Assembly (NCBI GenBank): GCA_030549495.1
Contig: JAUIRK010001035.1
Location: 372,001-436,000, forward strand
DNA length: 64,000 nt
From: Nectonema munidae
Taxonomy: Eukaryota > Nematomorpha > Nectonematoida > Nectonematidae
Reading direction: 5' to 3'
The stretch's first letter is position 1, and each line of letters starts with the position of its first letter. The notes beneath the pieces are model-generated. The model did no database searches. It was not told the DNA's origin and saw nothing but the letters and a program-made list of their open reading frames with translations. Made by a program: the position numbers and the translations under genes. Positions 12,061-24,225 of the stretch are shown one piece after another.

Positions 12061-12479
12061 TTAATTTTAATATAAGAAACATGTGGGATGTTTTAGTATG
12101 ATTAATTATTACTTACTTTGAAAATTATTACATTTAAGAAAAAATTAATAAAAAAACATCTTTTAGAAAGCCTAAACATAAAATCAATATAGTTAGACGA
12201 CAGAATGTCAAAAGCTCAGAGTTATAATTGAAAAAACGACATTTCTCCACTTACAAAAATTTCTCTCCGTATTTATTAATTGGATGCTTAGTTAGCTATT
12301 TAGTTAATTGTTTTATATCTAAATAGTTAGTTAGATCATTTATTTGTTCGTTACTTTGTTAGTCCTTTAGTTTCTGATAATTTCATTCTCTCTTTTCTTG
12401 TCTAATATGAATGCGGCTAAAAATATCTGCAATGTGTGAAAAATTCTAGAATATAGATGTAGTTGAATTGAGATTGTGT

Positions 12480-13850
12480 TTTTTTGATTAATTCCAAAAT
12501 TTTGAAAAGATCATGGTCTTCATCCTTTTACCAGTTTTTACAAGCAGTGTTTCTAAAGAGTCTAAAGTATACAAAAGTACCAGTACACTTGTTTTTCACA
12601 ATTCGTTTTGTCGCCCATTATTTGGAAAAGTGGAATCGAGGACCAAATGGTATTCGCGTAAGTTGATACAACTTTCCCATTCCTTCAAAAGCACTCAAAA
12701 TTTTTTCATTATGAAGCCACAGATTTCAACTCCAGGGTTGTATAAAATGTAGTCACTTTGTTAACGATATCCCGAATCTTGGGTAATGGATGGCTGTGAA
12801 GCAATCTGAAACTTTTATTGTTTCGCCGTAGTCCACCTCCATTCTTTCAGTGATAAATGACCTCTATAAGGCGAACGACTTGGATTTATGATAACTTGTT
12901 ATAAAATTTAGTTCACTTAGTCTTTTAAAAATTTAGAATCATGTATAGGATAATATCGCGATTTGTTGCTATAGGGCGGCATTCTTTATTTCTATTTCAA
13001 GAAGACTAGACACCTTTACTTTTATGGCTTTCAAGGAACCTAAAATTCAAGATGAATTTTGACTTCTGTACTATCTTTTTACTATTTTATTTGGTATAAA
13101 TAATTCTCCTCTAAAGTCAGCTATTAGATTATTCAAAACTTCTATTCGACCTTCTTTGTTATTAAAGAACAAGCATTTACAAGCCAATGTCTCTAGTTAA
13201 ATCCGTTTCGTGTATCTGTCTTTTATCAACCTCCATCAAGAGCACGTATTGTCAAATAACCGTTCACAAGTGTAGCCATTATACCTGTCAATTGATCTCC
13301 TTCTGCAGTATCTTTGTAAGGTATGCCTGTCATTGCAAGCTATTTATTTGTGCATACTTTCGCTAAGTGCCAATTTTGAACTTGACTCATTTGGCTTGAG
13401 AAAAATCACAACTCCTGTGATGGTTGTTTCCACAAATGTAACAATACATTTTTGCTCCAGTTTACGTCCCGTAAAATTGCAGAAGTTTCAGCAGGAGGTT
13501 CCATCTCTTTTTTGCATATTGCTGCAAAGAATAAGGGGTTGGTGTATTATTTAGAGTTGTTTTGGGCACTCACCAAAGCTCTTGATGAATTTATATGCTT
13601 GTGGTAATTGTAGTTTTACTTTTCAGGATCTTTGTGTTATGTAACTGTCGCAGAGACATCTGAGGAATGCAATTGTCTGCACTCATAACAGTAAAACTCA
13701 GAAATAAAATTTTTCGAGTATTTTGACAGCGTGGGGTAGCTTTGGGCATAATTGATATATCTAAGTCTGAAACCAATACTACGGTTCTCTGCTTGGAGTA
13801 GAAAATCTCGATAGACGTAGAATTGTTCAGGCTTTAGGTAATTTTCCATT
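12480..13850 (-). mobile_element. Probable LTR-retrotransposon fossil (Gypsy-like), broken
   Basis: Read on the minus strand, a zinc-knuckle-like stretch (CYICGNNHH...C, near 13.4-13.5 kb) is followed downstream, near 12.5-12.8 kb, by words resembling the Gypsy-type reverse-transcriptase palm (Y-LTRIPFG). No long terminal repeats were recognised. The element is old and heavily broken, with many lesions, and only parts of gag and pol regions remain. The family call is tentative; another decayed reverse-transcribing element is possible. Confidence 0.35.
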
Positions 13851-13859
13851 AGGTTTTAT

Positions 13860-15180
13860 ACAATAATAAATTGTAATAGACATTTATATTAGTTAGTATG
13901 TGACTGCCGGTGCCCAAAGAGTGCGATTGCGCTATAAATCGTTTGCAATAAAGTGTAGAGTACTTTTGGCATCGACCGTTGTTTGCGTGATAATAAGGTT
14001 ACTTAACAGTACACAAATCATCCAACCACATTTAACTCACTCTTAAAATTTTTATCAAATAAACTAATTTTTTTATTTAAAAGTTTTTTTGTTGAATCTC
14101 ACATTTTTTTTTATTTTTGTGTTTTTTATAAAATTGTTCACTTAAAAAAACGTCAGGGTAGTAAAAATAAAAAAAATTTGAAGTCATAACCGTAATGTAC
14201 ATGAATTGAATGCAAGTTACATTTTCTCTGAGAGGAATTTAAAAGCAACTTCCTGCCAAGAGATTAAATCTGAAGAATCTTCAACATGTTCGAATCGTAC
14301 TACAACAGAGATGGCATTCTATCAGTGCTGGCCTCTATAAAGGATAGTTCAAAAGTAGACAAATGAATTTTGGAAAGGAATACCTGAGATTCCAAGTATG
14401 AGGAGGAAGGGAAGCAATACTGGTTTTAATGGGGATGGGACTATAAGAAAGTGTATACATTTATATATTTCAAGGGAGTTTCAAGAGGAGGAAACTTCCG
14501 CCCTCCCCCTATGGATGGGCCTATATACACTGTTGCTTCATTACAAGGCATTTACTTTTGACTGATTGTGATATTTTAGCTGAAATTGAAATAGATCAAT
14601 ATAATAATAATAACGTAATTTGGACGTTAAAAAAAGAAACTGAGGGTCTCAAATACGGATTGCAATGCTCATACATAACATCAGCGGTCATTACCCCTCT
14701 CAATTTTGCTCAGCACAAACACCAAGCTACAAAAATTGAATCAAAAATTCCATTTTTTCAAAATTTATTATAAAAGAATATTTGCCCAATGAACAAAGCA
14801 GAATTATTACCCGAAATTACACTTGCACTCTCAGCTCCTAACCCCAGCATAAGTGCAGGGATTTTATCAAGTCGAAATACCTTGTTTGTAATTGCAATGG
14901 CATTACTACATTCTAGCAGAAAAGAACAAAATCTCTCCTATATGATAGAATCAAAGCAAAAAAGCTGTTAATTCTACATGTACGCCATTATTTATTATGA
15001 TTGAGAACATTTCTGATTCCTCAATTCCATCTCTAATCACCTGAATAACGCTTTGGACTAGAACAAATTCTTCATATGATCGTGAAAACAAACAATTTGG
15101 AAATTTATACCTTTTCATAAACTCATTACGTATTTCTCTAAAAGTAGGATTTAAGGCTTTCATGAGATTGATCAAATATT
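13860..15180. other. No gene recognised; possible decayed transposon
   Basis: Short frames at 14558-14773 (+), 14789-14971 (+) and 14951-15175 (-) have no domain I can name. The stretch is flanked by repeats, and the minus-strand frame ending near 15175 runs into the dispersed repeat at 15185-15300, so I suspect an unclassified old element. Confidence 0.3.
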
Positions 15181-15184
15181 GAAT

Positions 15185-15300
15185 GATTAGAACAGGTTAT
15201 GTTAAATTTTTTTGTTTGATCCCATTAAATTGCTTTCCCATCAAAACATGGAGACAGTGATCACAACTCATTGCAGGTAATAAAGCGTTCATCTTTTGAG
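15185..15300. repeat. Dispersed repeat, copy 1
   Basis: This stretch shares a run of matching blocks, in the same order and orientation, with 23360-23470: AGAACAG.TTA.GT, a T-run with GTTTGA, then ACATGGAGA and CAGTGATCAC, then CATTGCA.GTA. The two copies are diverged. The superfamily is unknown. Confidence 0.6.
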
Positions 15301-15557
15301 CTTGAAGTATTAAAAATCAAAATTTATGTGCTTTAAATGCAAATGAGTTTAAGCTTTTTGAAGCATCAGGAACAAAAACAAAAGACTGAATTTGCTATAA
15401 GGCCATCTTACTCCTAAAGCAACTAGTATAGAATATGAACATACTTTTTCAACACTTTTTACTTTATAAATTTTAGACGTCTTTTTTAAAAACTTTAAAG
15501 ATTAAATATTTCATAATTATATAGATTTGATGAAAAAGGTGACCCATTAAATTAGTG

Positions 15558-15815
15558 CATAAGGTAAACAGAGAAAGAGTAAACAGTTTCACAAAGTTTG
15601 AAAAAAAAATAAATTTCTATTTTCACTGCTAATATTTTCCTCTGGTTTCTCTAAAGTGCACCCATCCCTTATTACATCGTTTACAGCCTACGACACCAAC
15701 CTCCTTTCTTTCTCCGAGTTATGTTTGAAAAAGCCGATCGTTAGCGAAAATTCATTTGTTATTAAAACTTTGTGCCCAAAAAGTGTTTACTCTTTCTCTG
15801 TTTATTTCATAATTA
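15558..15815. repeat. Foldback/MITE-like inverted repeat
   Basis: AAACAGAGAAAGAGTAAACA at about 15566-15585 recurs reverse-complemented at about 15784-15803. The arms extend inward through ACAAAGTTT with a short gap. There is no coding capacity. No target duplication could be assigned with confidence. Confidence 0.65.
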
Positions 15816-15819
15816 TTCT

Positions 15820-16015
15820 TCACATAATTTGTGCATACAAGTCTTGAATAATAAAAGAAAACAAAAATTACTCTGTAGATTTGTATTTAGTCATTTCATA
15901 TCATAACACATTTGACAACGTAACTTCGAGAACGATAAGTTATTCATCGCATAATCTGTGCATAGAAGTTAAGTATAATAAAAGAAAAAAAAATTACGCT
16001 TCAAATTTGTTTAGA
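15820..16015. repeat. Diverged tandem duplication (period about 127 bp)
   Basis: The block at about 15820-15888 (CATAATTTGTGCATA, then AATAATAAAAGAAAA and AAAATTAC) is repeated at about 15948-16015 (CATAATCTGTGCATA, then TATAATAAAAGAAAA and AAAATTAC). It is adjacent to the foldback element. Confidence 0.6.
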
Positions 16016-16019
16016 GCAC

Positions 16020-16980
16020 CTTAGCAAGCTTGCAAACTTACTAGAAGTAAAGCAACGTCTACAAAAATTGTCAATTTGAATGTACATTTTTGTCGATTCC
16101 GCCAAATGTCCGATCACAGTCGCCTCCCAAGGATGTTCGCCCCTGCTTCTTTCGTGTAGTAGACATTTTTACCTTTCGACATTTTGTCTTCCGATTTTCT
16201 GTTAGAGACCAAATCATTAAATATTAACTCGATGTACTACTAAATTTAAAAATTAAATGACATAAAAATCGTTCTATGTTCGCTTGTTCATGAATATAAT
16301 CATGTGTTTATTTCAGGTTAATTTGAAGTAACTCATCAAGATAACAACGTAAAAAATACGCAGGCAATAACTGAGGTGAAAGAAAGGGTACAAATATATT
16401 AGTTAATCATTTGTTTAATCATTAAAGTGAAAGAGCTAAGGAAAGGAGGTTTAAAACTACTGCATATATTTTCATAATTAAAATATCTGAGTCTTTAAAA
16501 CGCATTTTTCACAACGCCAAAAAGCTTTTTTTTCTTTTAATAAAAGTTCTTTCTTTCTTTCAAAGGATAATTTTTAGAGGGTAATGAGCGCTATGGAATT
16601 TATACAAGATTTTTCATAATTTTGTCTATATAAGAAGACAGACTATTATTTGTTACAGCAATTGGTAAGGAAGCATTTCACACGCAAACGATGAAAGGCG
16701 CATTTTAAAAGAACAGACCATTTTCCTGGCATAATTTGTTTGCCCCATTCAAAATTATGCAATCTAGAATATCTGAAGCTTATTTTTAATCAATGTGTAA
16801 CATTCTTACTTAATAAATTATTTCAAAAAAAGTTAGGGATTCTTTTCATATGTTGCGATTATGTGCATGTACAAACGCATAGATGGAGACTTCAAATTAT
16901 TGCAAGGAAAATTTTATTGTTGGACTATCATAAAAAAATATTGATGAAATTACGCTTTAACTTATTAGAAAGTAAAATAC
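16020..16980. other. No gene recognised
   Basis: Short frames only. A plus-strand frame at 16740-16985 has no domain and ends exactly where the minus-strand hAT fragment begins. Confidence 0.4.
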
Positions 16981-16981
16981 G

Positions 16982-18790
16982 GTGACAAAAGCCTGAGTAG
17001 CTTCTTTCTGCACTAACGCAGCAAAACCAGATTTGTTGACAAGCATTGCAGGTGCCCCATCTGTACACAAAGAACCAAAATGTTTTTTCCAATTGAAGTT
17101 GTGCTTAGCAAAGAAATATTCACCAATTCCAAAATGTCGATGGCTTTTGTTTTTTCCAAAAGGGGTTCACAGAATAAGAATTCCTCTTTGATAGCATCAA
17201 TATGCATATAACGAACAAAAACCAGAAGCTGGCTGCACTGTGTGAAATAAGTACTTTCATCCAATTGCATGCTGAAAGGAAATGGCGTGGCCGAAAGTTC
17301 TTACATTACTTGTTTCAAAATATTAGACGAAATGTCAACAATTCTTGAGTGAATTACATCGTTTGACAAAGGCACTGCTTCAATTTTTTTCTCTGCTCCG
17401 AGCCACAATCTCAACCATTACCAGGGCATGGCTTCACCAATGTTTCTCCTATCGTATATGCCATCTTTTGCTTAGCAATGCGATAAGCAACTTTGTAGGA
17501 AGCTTCAAGACAAGGCTTTTGTGTTGGGACAAATCCAAGTTTTGGTAAAGTTACAGATTTCTCAAATCGAGCTTCTTTTCACGAAATTGATCAACACTAT
17601 TCGATGCGTTTGCACGATGAACAGAAGTAAGGTGATCTTTCAGCTTTGTTGGCTTCATGCTTGCATTTGGAAGAACCTAGCCAGATAGAAAACACTGTGA
17701 CCTTTGTGTCCCATCACGTTCAAGGGTGAAAGTAAAACCAAAGGCTAAGTAATCTTTTTTATATTGCCTTTTTTTTGACATTTTTAATTAAACTAGGTCC
17801 AATCTAAAATAAAAACAAGTATGCTTCAAAATTACAAGCTAAACAAAAAATTATGAACGCCAAAATCGATTTTCTCATTACAAGTGGAGACAAAAAAAAA
17901 TTATTTTTTTAAAAGTTTTGAAATAGTTGGCCCTGGTAATAAAACTAAAACTAGTCTTTTCAATTTTTTTATTACTAAAAATTTTTTATAAAAAATATAA
18001 TTAAAAACGTTTGTCAGGGACAGTCAGATTTAGAGGTGAAATAACGGTAGGAATTTCTTAGCGCTAAACGTCTATTTTTCGTTAGCGATAAGCGCTATCG
18101 TAGCGTTTTAACAACTCTAATATTATCACACTGTCCACTAGGGCTTCTGGCCCAATCCTGGTCCCAATACCAACCAGGCCACCACCTAAACAGCTCAATA
18201 ACCAGTCTCTCACTTCTAAGAAATTTATTTTAAATTTTCAACAACAGAAAAACTATTGATTAGAAAATTAAGACACTCAAAACTAGCTTATAAATAAAAT
18301 ATATTTTCAAAGTTTTCAAAAAAATTTAAAATTTTAAAAACTTAGCAATTTTTTTTAATTTTGGATTTTCAACAACAGAAAAACTACTGGTTAGAAAATT
18401 AAAACATTCAAAACTAGCTTAAAAATAAAAAATATTTTCAAAATTTTCAGAAAAATTAAATTCTGAATAGAAAAGTTCGGACTGTCTGTCTTAAAAAGTT
18501 TAAGTTGAAATGAAATAAAAATTTTCCAAAAAAACTCGAAATTTCTTTTATTTAAAAGAGTAAGCATAAATAAGCAAGAAAATAGATAATTTATTTTTTT
18601 CAGCCTAAAACTTTTTAAAAGTAATTTTTAAGTAATTCTAAAAATTCAATGCTTGATTTTTTTTACTTTGCAGCTCTGTGGCTTAATTTTGTAAAGGTAA
18701 ATCTCAGTTTTTAATTTGACCTTGACGGACACCCTGATGCTCCTTCACGGACCCCCAAATGGTCCATGAACCCCAGTTTAAGAACCTCTG
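16982..18790 (-). mobile_element. hAT (ZBED5-like) transposon, 5' portion
   Basis: On the minus strand the transposase opens at the ATG at 17779-17781 with MSKKRQYKKDYLAFGF. A BED zinc finger follows (RSQCFLSG... NASMKPTKLKDHLTSVH), then a core reaching FSMQLDESTYFTQCSQLLVFVRYMH, where ZBED5-like proteins have 'LQLDESTD...LLVFVRY'. It then continues to PAMLVNKSGFAALVQKEATQAFVT and stops abruptly near 16982. The catalytic C-terminal half is therefore missing. The frame is broken at least three times. The element's terminal repeat is at 18771-18790, which reverse-complemented reads CAGAGGTTCTTAAACTGGGG, typical of hAT ends. About 900 bp of AT-rich leader, including a tandem duplication, separates the end from the ATG. 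Confidence 0.8.
18229..18465. repeat. Tandem duplication (period about 126 bp)
   Basis: Two adjacent copies each contain TTTTCAACAACAGAAAAACT, a diverged GATTAGAAAATTAA segment, and CAAAACTAGCTTA. They are about 90% alike and lie in the leader of the minus-strand hAT element. Confidence 0.75.
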
Positions 18791-18799
18791 CTTTAGGTA

Positions 18800-19960
18800 G
18801 ATTTCTCATTTGAAAGTTAAGAGAGCGTCCGAAAATAATTTAATGTTATAATTTTAGTGCCCACATTCGAGGGGCAAGGGTGTGACCGCTCCTAATCCCC
18901 TTTATACGTGGCTACCTGATGATCTGAAATTGGTACAGAGTTTACTTCTTAGGTATTCCTTTTCATATTCTCCTTCACCATCGTACGATTGACGCATTTT
19001 GATGATAGGAATCATTTTAGTTTTGAAGTCATGTTAGAAATTATTTTAATATAATTTATATAAAAATTGAGTAGATTGATGGAAAACTTTTGACAGTTAA
19101 AATCATTGAAAAAGTTCGCTCCTACTGCACAAGAAAAATTCAACCGTGTGCCCCAATGCGCTCTTCAAATAAATTTGATGTGTGTGTATTTTTATAATCC
19201 CGCTATTAAGACCACCTTTGGAAGATTATTTTTATGGTCGTAATTACAAAATGGTCTTATTAGTGAGTTTAAAGATAAATAAAGCATACAGTAAAACCTC
19301 AATATAACGAGCTACAAAAGGGCATGATGTAGTGAAACTATGTTAGAAAAGATGCTCTTTTTCCAAAGAGAATAGACATGATAATCTTGTGCAACATACA
19401 TCACATGCTCTTTGTCGTTAGCAACATCACGAGTTAGTGTGGGTGAGAATACACATGTGCTACTGGTCGAAATGTTGAGGCGCTTTCTAACAGAACAAAA
19501 CAAAGTAACTGGCGGTAATGCCCAATTAGAGGGGAGGTCGTTCTACCGAAAAAAACTAGTGCGATGATAAATATATGGATAAAAAAGAGTCATCACAAAA
19601 TAAGGTCACAATTATGAGGTGGGCGTAAAGAGACATTTTATTTTATCATATTGAATACTTATTTGTATTTTTTTGAAATCTATTTTAAAATTTTTTTATA
19701 TTATTGACATAGTTAGGGAGCGACCTCCAGAAATGTGTAAAATAAACAAAGTATCACATAAACAAATTCTTCTCACACGCGGCGTTTAAAAAATTATTAA
19801 GAAAATTGACCTCGATAGCAATGAAATTTTTAAGCAAAAAGAATTTCCATGAAAAATAATTTTTCAATACTTTATTGTAAATAACATATAAAAATTTTGG
19901 TAAACTAAAATAAAATAGTAATGAACTGCTCTGTCATTGGAAAGCATTGGAATATTATCT
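18800..19960. other. Intergenic, with a pogo-like terminus at 19289
   Basis: No gene is recognised. At 19289, preceded by TA, the sequence CAGTAAAACCTCAATATAAC matches the ends of Tigger/pogo elements; the partner end was not found. At about 19200-19265 a short imperfect inverted repeat (TATTAAGACCAC / ATGGTCTTATTA) is visible. Confidence 0.45.
19871..19876 (-). promoter_or_regulatory. CHMP1 poly(A) signal
   Basis: AATAAA on the minus strand (TTTATT on plus), 88 bases past the CHMP1 stop codon. Confidence 0.6.
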
Positions 19961-19963
19961 CTT

Positions 19964-22900
19964 TCATTCTTGTCTCAACCTAGCTAATCTCTGTGTCAAT
20001 TCATCCTGATCTGAGGCAGTGGTTGCAGCTGTTCCACTTCCTAAAGTAAAGCCAGCAGCTCCACTCGGTAGCTTGACATTGAGATCAATTCTAAACCAAA
20101 ATAATTAAAATAATTTACATGATAACAAAGCTTAAATAAGTTTTATACTCTCCGAAGAAAACATTATAAGGTATATATTAGTGAAAACGCCAAATATCGC
20201 AACTACAGGGGTGCTAATTTTACATTGCAATGGTATTTTTCTGAATTATGCTTGATTTAAAAGCAAGCATATGGTTAATAAAGAATGGAAGTAATTACAT
20301 GTTTGATTAAAACTTAAAATATCTAGTTGAAAGAATTATAGAAGAATCAAAGAAAGATATCGAATATCCAAAGGCGTACATTCTCACTACAGGCAAGTTA
20401 TTGTTTTCAATGTCCATATTTGGATAAAAATTTCAGTGCTTCTTCTCTCCTAAAAATACTTTGGCCTAGATTGGTTCAAAATCGAGGCAGCGACTCCTAA
20501 TAGGGATTATTCTATTAAGATAGAACAGAAAAGTTTTTAATTCGATAACGACGTGAGAGGACAATTGTCAACTTTACAAAATAAAAATCATGTGCGTTTA
20601 TAAATGCCTTTTAATACAAATTTACTTCAAATTAGATTTCGTTTGATTATTCTGATTGTTAACTGGATAAACTAATAACAAAGACTCCATTGAGAAAACT
20701 AGCCACACAATCCTTCAACATTTTAAGACTCTTCCCCCTTATTTCCGTATTCATCACTTTTTTCCCTATATGATCCTCATCTTTTCTCATTATGTGGCCA
20801 TACCATCTGAGTCTACTTTCTCGGACTTTCTCTGATAATTTATCGACTTTTGTTACCTTTCTGATTTTTCAATTTTGTCTTTTGTCTTTCCAGTCATCCA
20901 TCTTAACATCCTCATTTCAGTAAGATTTAGTTCGTTTTCTTGTGTCTTTTTCACTGGCCATGTCTCGGCTGAACACATCATCACTGGTTTTACTACTTTC
21001 CAGCGGTTTATCTAGATTCTAGTACTTCTCCTATACAAATTCGTCCTTCTTTTAAACAAGTTAACCATGTCTGCCATTGTAAAATCTAATATTTTTTATT
21101 ATCGAATATAGCATTTCATAAAGAAAAAAGCACAAATTAATAAGAACAACGTTATTAATATTTTTACCCCTTATATATTTTCAAAAAAATCACGAGGAAA
21201 GGGGATTCAGGTTGGATAGGAACCTCCTCCCCCCAGATACGATAACTAAAAAGAACAACTAAGTGAATCCATACTCAAAGTAAACTATAAAAAACAAAAA
21301 AGGAAACTATAATTAATCCAGGCAAATCTTTTGAATAATATTAACAATTAGAGATTTCAACTTTGTAAGAATGTAAAAATGCATGAAGAAAAAAAACTCC
21401 TAAACTCACCCCGCTTCCTCAGCAGCTTTCTGCATCAAGAAATCAACTTCTTGTTGAGGACAGGAAATGGTTGTTGTTGCGGACATGGCGTTGTCCATGC
21501 ATTTGGATTGAACATCTAAATCCTCAAACTCCTTTTCAAACTGATCCATCAACTTCGAAACCTACGATGAGGCGTACATCTTTTTGTAAATGAGAAAAAA
21601 GTAGAAAAGAAAATTTTAACTTTCTCAAGATTCATTGACTTCAATGCAGAATCCATGGATCTAACAACGCCAGTCATGGAAGAAGTCACCTTAATTACAA
21701 AAATTACATAGCTTAGATACAAAAATCGTGAATATTAGGAAGAGAGCAACGCATAATTTTAGGATATATGTGAAATACATTGTCCATAATCTATAAACAG
21801 ATAAAGTAAAAACCTGCTTATAAGAAATAAACATTCCATATCTCTGGTGGAAAAAGTACACTCATTAATAAGATACTTGCAATTTTTAACACAAATAAAT
21901 GGGACAAGGGGTTCATGAAAAAACCCTTCTACAAAAATAAATTCCTTTAAAAAATCGCTAGAAATCTCATTGACTACAATTTTCGGAAATTTTTTAAGCG
22001 ATCTTGAATGGGGAGAATTTTGTTGGTTCATTCATACATGTGAAATATCAATAGTTAGATCGCAGATAAAAATTAGAAGTGCCTACTTGCTCATAATTCG
22101 ATATAAGCGGCGCAATTGTGCCTTCTCGATGAAAACACCCCACACTACCTTTACCTTTATACGCTCTTTTTTATTTACAAGAAACTGAAAAAATAGAGTA
22201 GTAAATTTCTTAGGAAAATGAATTATGGAATACTGAATGTTTCTTATAATTTTTTTAACTTTTTAATGTCTTATTTTTAACATTATATTAAAAATATTTA
22301 ATATTTTACTGAGATTTTATCTAAAATTCATGATAATTAGAATCAAAAAGTATGAAAATAGCAATGATTCAATTTATAATATGAAGAAAATAAGGAGATA
22401 AACTTTTTAAATAAGTAAACAAATTGAAAAACGAGCAATGGATGTTAATAAAATAAAAGTGATCTTAATAATCGAGATAGTAGCTATTTCGTTTTTGAAT
22501 TCTCAATATATAGAATTATTGATTTTTAGTTCGTATAAAATATTTTGGATTAGAAGAACTTTCGCCACCTTTTGTAACGTAAGAAAAAATCGCGTGAAAA
22601 AATAGTTTTTATAAACGGGACGAAATTTTTCTTTAAGAGAAGTTTTATTAAGACACATCAAAGGTAATAATAATCTTCAAATGATGTTGTAAAAAAGAAA
22701 TTACTAGTTACTTTTTTCATGCAGTTTGCTGTATTAACGCGTGTAGCAACCGCATCGATTCGAGAACTAATTCGACGATAATTTAAAGCTTCGTTTTTCT
22801 TACGAATAGCATTTTCGGCATAAATTGGAGCACTTTCAACATTGTTGTTCATGATAGCCTTGGGTGAAGAGAAAATTAAATGGAAATGAGATAAAACGAA

Positions 22901-23014
22901 ACCGTGAGGGAGATACTTTTTTAAGTTTGTTCTTTTGCTCTTTTTCTTCTTTTTCGCATCTCACTGAGCTTCTCAAAAGTTCCTTTGAAGCGAACTTCAA
23001 GTTAAAGTAATATT
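19964..23014 (-). CDS. CHMP1: CHMP1 (ESCRT-III charged multivesicular body protein 1), five exons
   Basis: In transcript order the coding exons are 22917-23014, 22712-22858, 21621-21689, 21410-21561 and 19964-20090. All have GT-AG borders with phases that join without gaps into 196 residues, compared with about 199 for human CHMP1B. The basic N-terminal helix ([16 protein letters not shown], then [13 protein letters not shown]) drives membrane binding. [16 protein letters not shown] and the [10 protein letters not shown] and MKKVTSSM stretches form the helical core, and [21 protein letters not shown] is the next helix. The C-terminal MIM1 motif [13 protein letters not shown] binds MIT domains of VPS4 and spastin. 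ESCRT-III polymers act in endosomal sorting, abscission and nuclear-envelope closure. The exon at 22917-23014 begins in phase 1 (GAA split), so a tiny upstream exon with the start codon is required. A poly(A) signal lies at 19871-19876. Confidence 0.95.
20700..21060 (-). mobile_element. Non-LTR retrotransposon 3' fragment (RTE-like tail) in a CHMP1 intron
   Basis: On the minus strand this reads [39 protein letters not shown], then after a break [25 protein letters not shown]. These are the hallmark words of the region just after the reverse transcriptase in many RTE-type and related LINEs ('...ETW.....[11 protein letters not shown]......VRE.RLRWYGHV.RR'). At least one stop or frameshift lies between the two parts. 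It sits in the last CHMP1 intron in the same orientation as the gene and is 5'-truncated. Confidence 0.75.
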
Positions 23015-23359
23015 CTAAAAAAATATATATAAAAAAACTTAGAAGATAGAACAAACTTTAAACAATATCTGAGAATATCCAGAGGCAAAGGGGTGAAGCC
23101 CTCTCCTCTCTCCCCCTTCCCCCACAAAGTGTTCTCAAGGGCGATGAAAAAGACCTCCGTGATTTTTTAAATTTTATATATTTTTATATCATTAAGAGAC
23201 TTGGTTGGCTTGTGAGTACACTTCCCGTATTACTTAACTTGTTTTACGGTTGAGTTTCAGACACAAATTCTTTTAAAATAAATTTCAATAGTTTCCATTT
23301 TCAAATAGTTACAGTTTTTGACGAAAATAGACTGGTAAGAAGGATCTAAAATTTAATTA

Positions 23360-23470
23360 ATAGAACAGATTACGTCAGATTTTTTTTGTTTGAGATATTC
23401 CCATTTGGACATGGAGAGACAGTGATCACTACACATTGCATGTATCTCTCATAATTGCTTTCAGTAGTTA
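23360..23470. repeat. Dispersed repeat, copy 2
   Basis: Shares ordered blocks with 15185-15300 (TTTTTTGTTTGA, ACATGGAGA, CAGTGATCAC, CATTGCA). It lies upstream of CHMP1 exon 22917-23014, inside the presumed first intron. Confidence 0.55.
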
Positions 23471-24029
23471 TTGAAACCGATGTTCACAAATGCCCTTTCA
23501 GATTTCGATGTTCTAGTACTGAAATAAATGCATGCATAACAAAAAGCTTTATAGAGAGATATGCTATGCTCTAACCTAATTTTAAATATATTTTAAACCA
23601 ATTTACTTTGCTAACTGAATATATGTGTAGGTAGAAAATTAAGATTACATAAGATCAATCCTTGTTTTTTTGTGTTCTAATCTAGTTTGATAAAATTTTG
23701 TTGCAAAAAATATTAAATTTAATTTTAAGCAAAATGCATCTCAGTGCAGAGTAATCAATCCACCTAAACAATTCATTTGATATGAACCAAGCTTGTTAAC
23801 AATTAGTGAGATATAAGGCTGAGAAAAATCTTTTAGCTCCTAATGAATATGGTACCGGATAGCGGGGTTGTCGAACAATCCACAGTCAGATAAATGAGAT
23901 CTAGATGCATTAAGAATGAGTGTTCTAATACACTCTTTCCATGTGATGTTTAGAAGACCAAGATATTTTTAACCTTCGAACGCCAAATGTAAAATTAGTT
24001 CAACCAAAATTCTGTTCCCTAAAAATTTA

Positions 24030-24217
24030 CAAAAGAGATCATCTGAGTCATGGTATAAAATCCTCACTTGGTTCCAATATGGCATATCTAGTGATGGAAA
24101 GGGTAACTGTGGCCATCTTTTTCAATAACTGGTAAATAGTAATAAGGAGGGATACATGCTTAATTACATCCGATGAATAGTGATCTATCATATATGATTG
24201 ATTTTGTTCTCTTGTCA
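24030..24217. repeat. Outer repeat flanking a hAT, copy 1
   Basis: This stretch is shared with two separated pieces elsewhere. Its left part (GAGATCAT.TGAGTCA, then TAACTGTG..CATCT and CAATAACTGGTAA) matches 29118-29219. Its right part (TAGTAATAAG.AGGGAT.CATG and ATAGTGATCTAT) matches about 42856-42944. The hAT at 24226-26134 is inserted at its right-hand side. The nature of the outer repeat is unknown. Confidence 0.7.
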
Positions 24218-24225
24218 AGGTAAAA

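Noticed and set aside
16080-16200. Possible minus-strand first exon (MSKGKNVYYTKEAG)
   Set aside because: The frame closes after about 22 codons and has no recognisable partner exon or family match.
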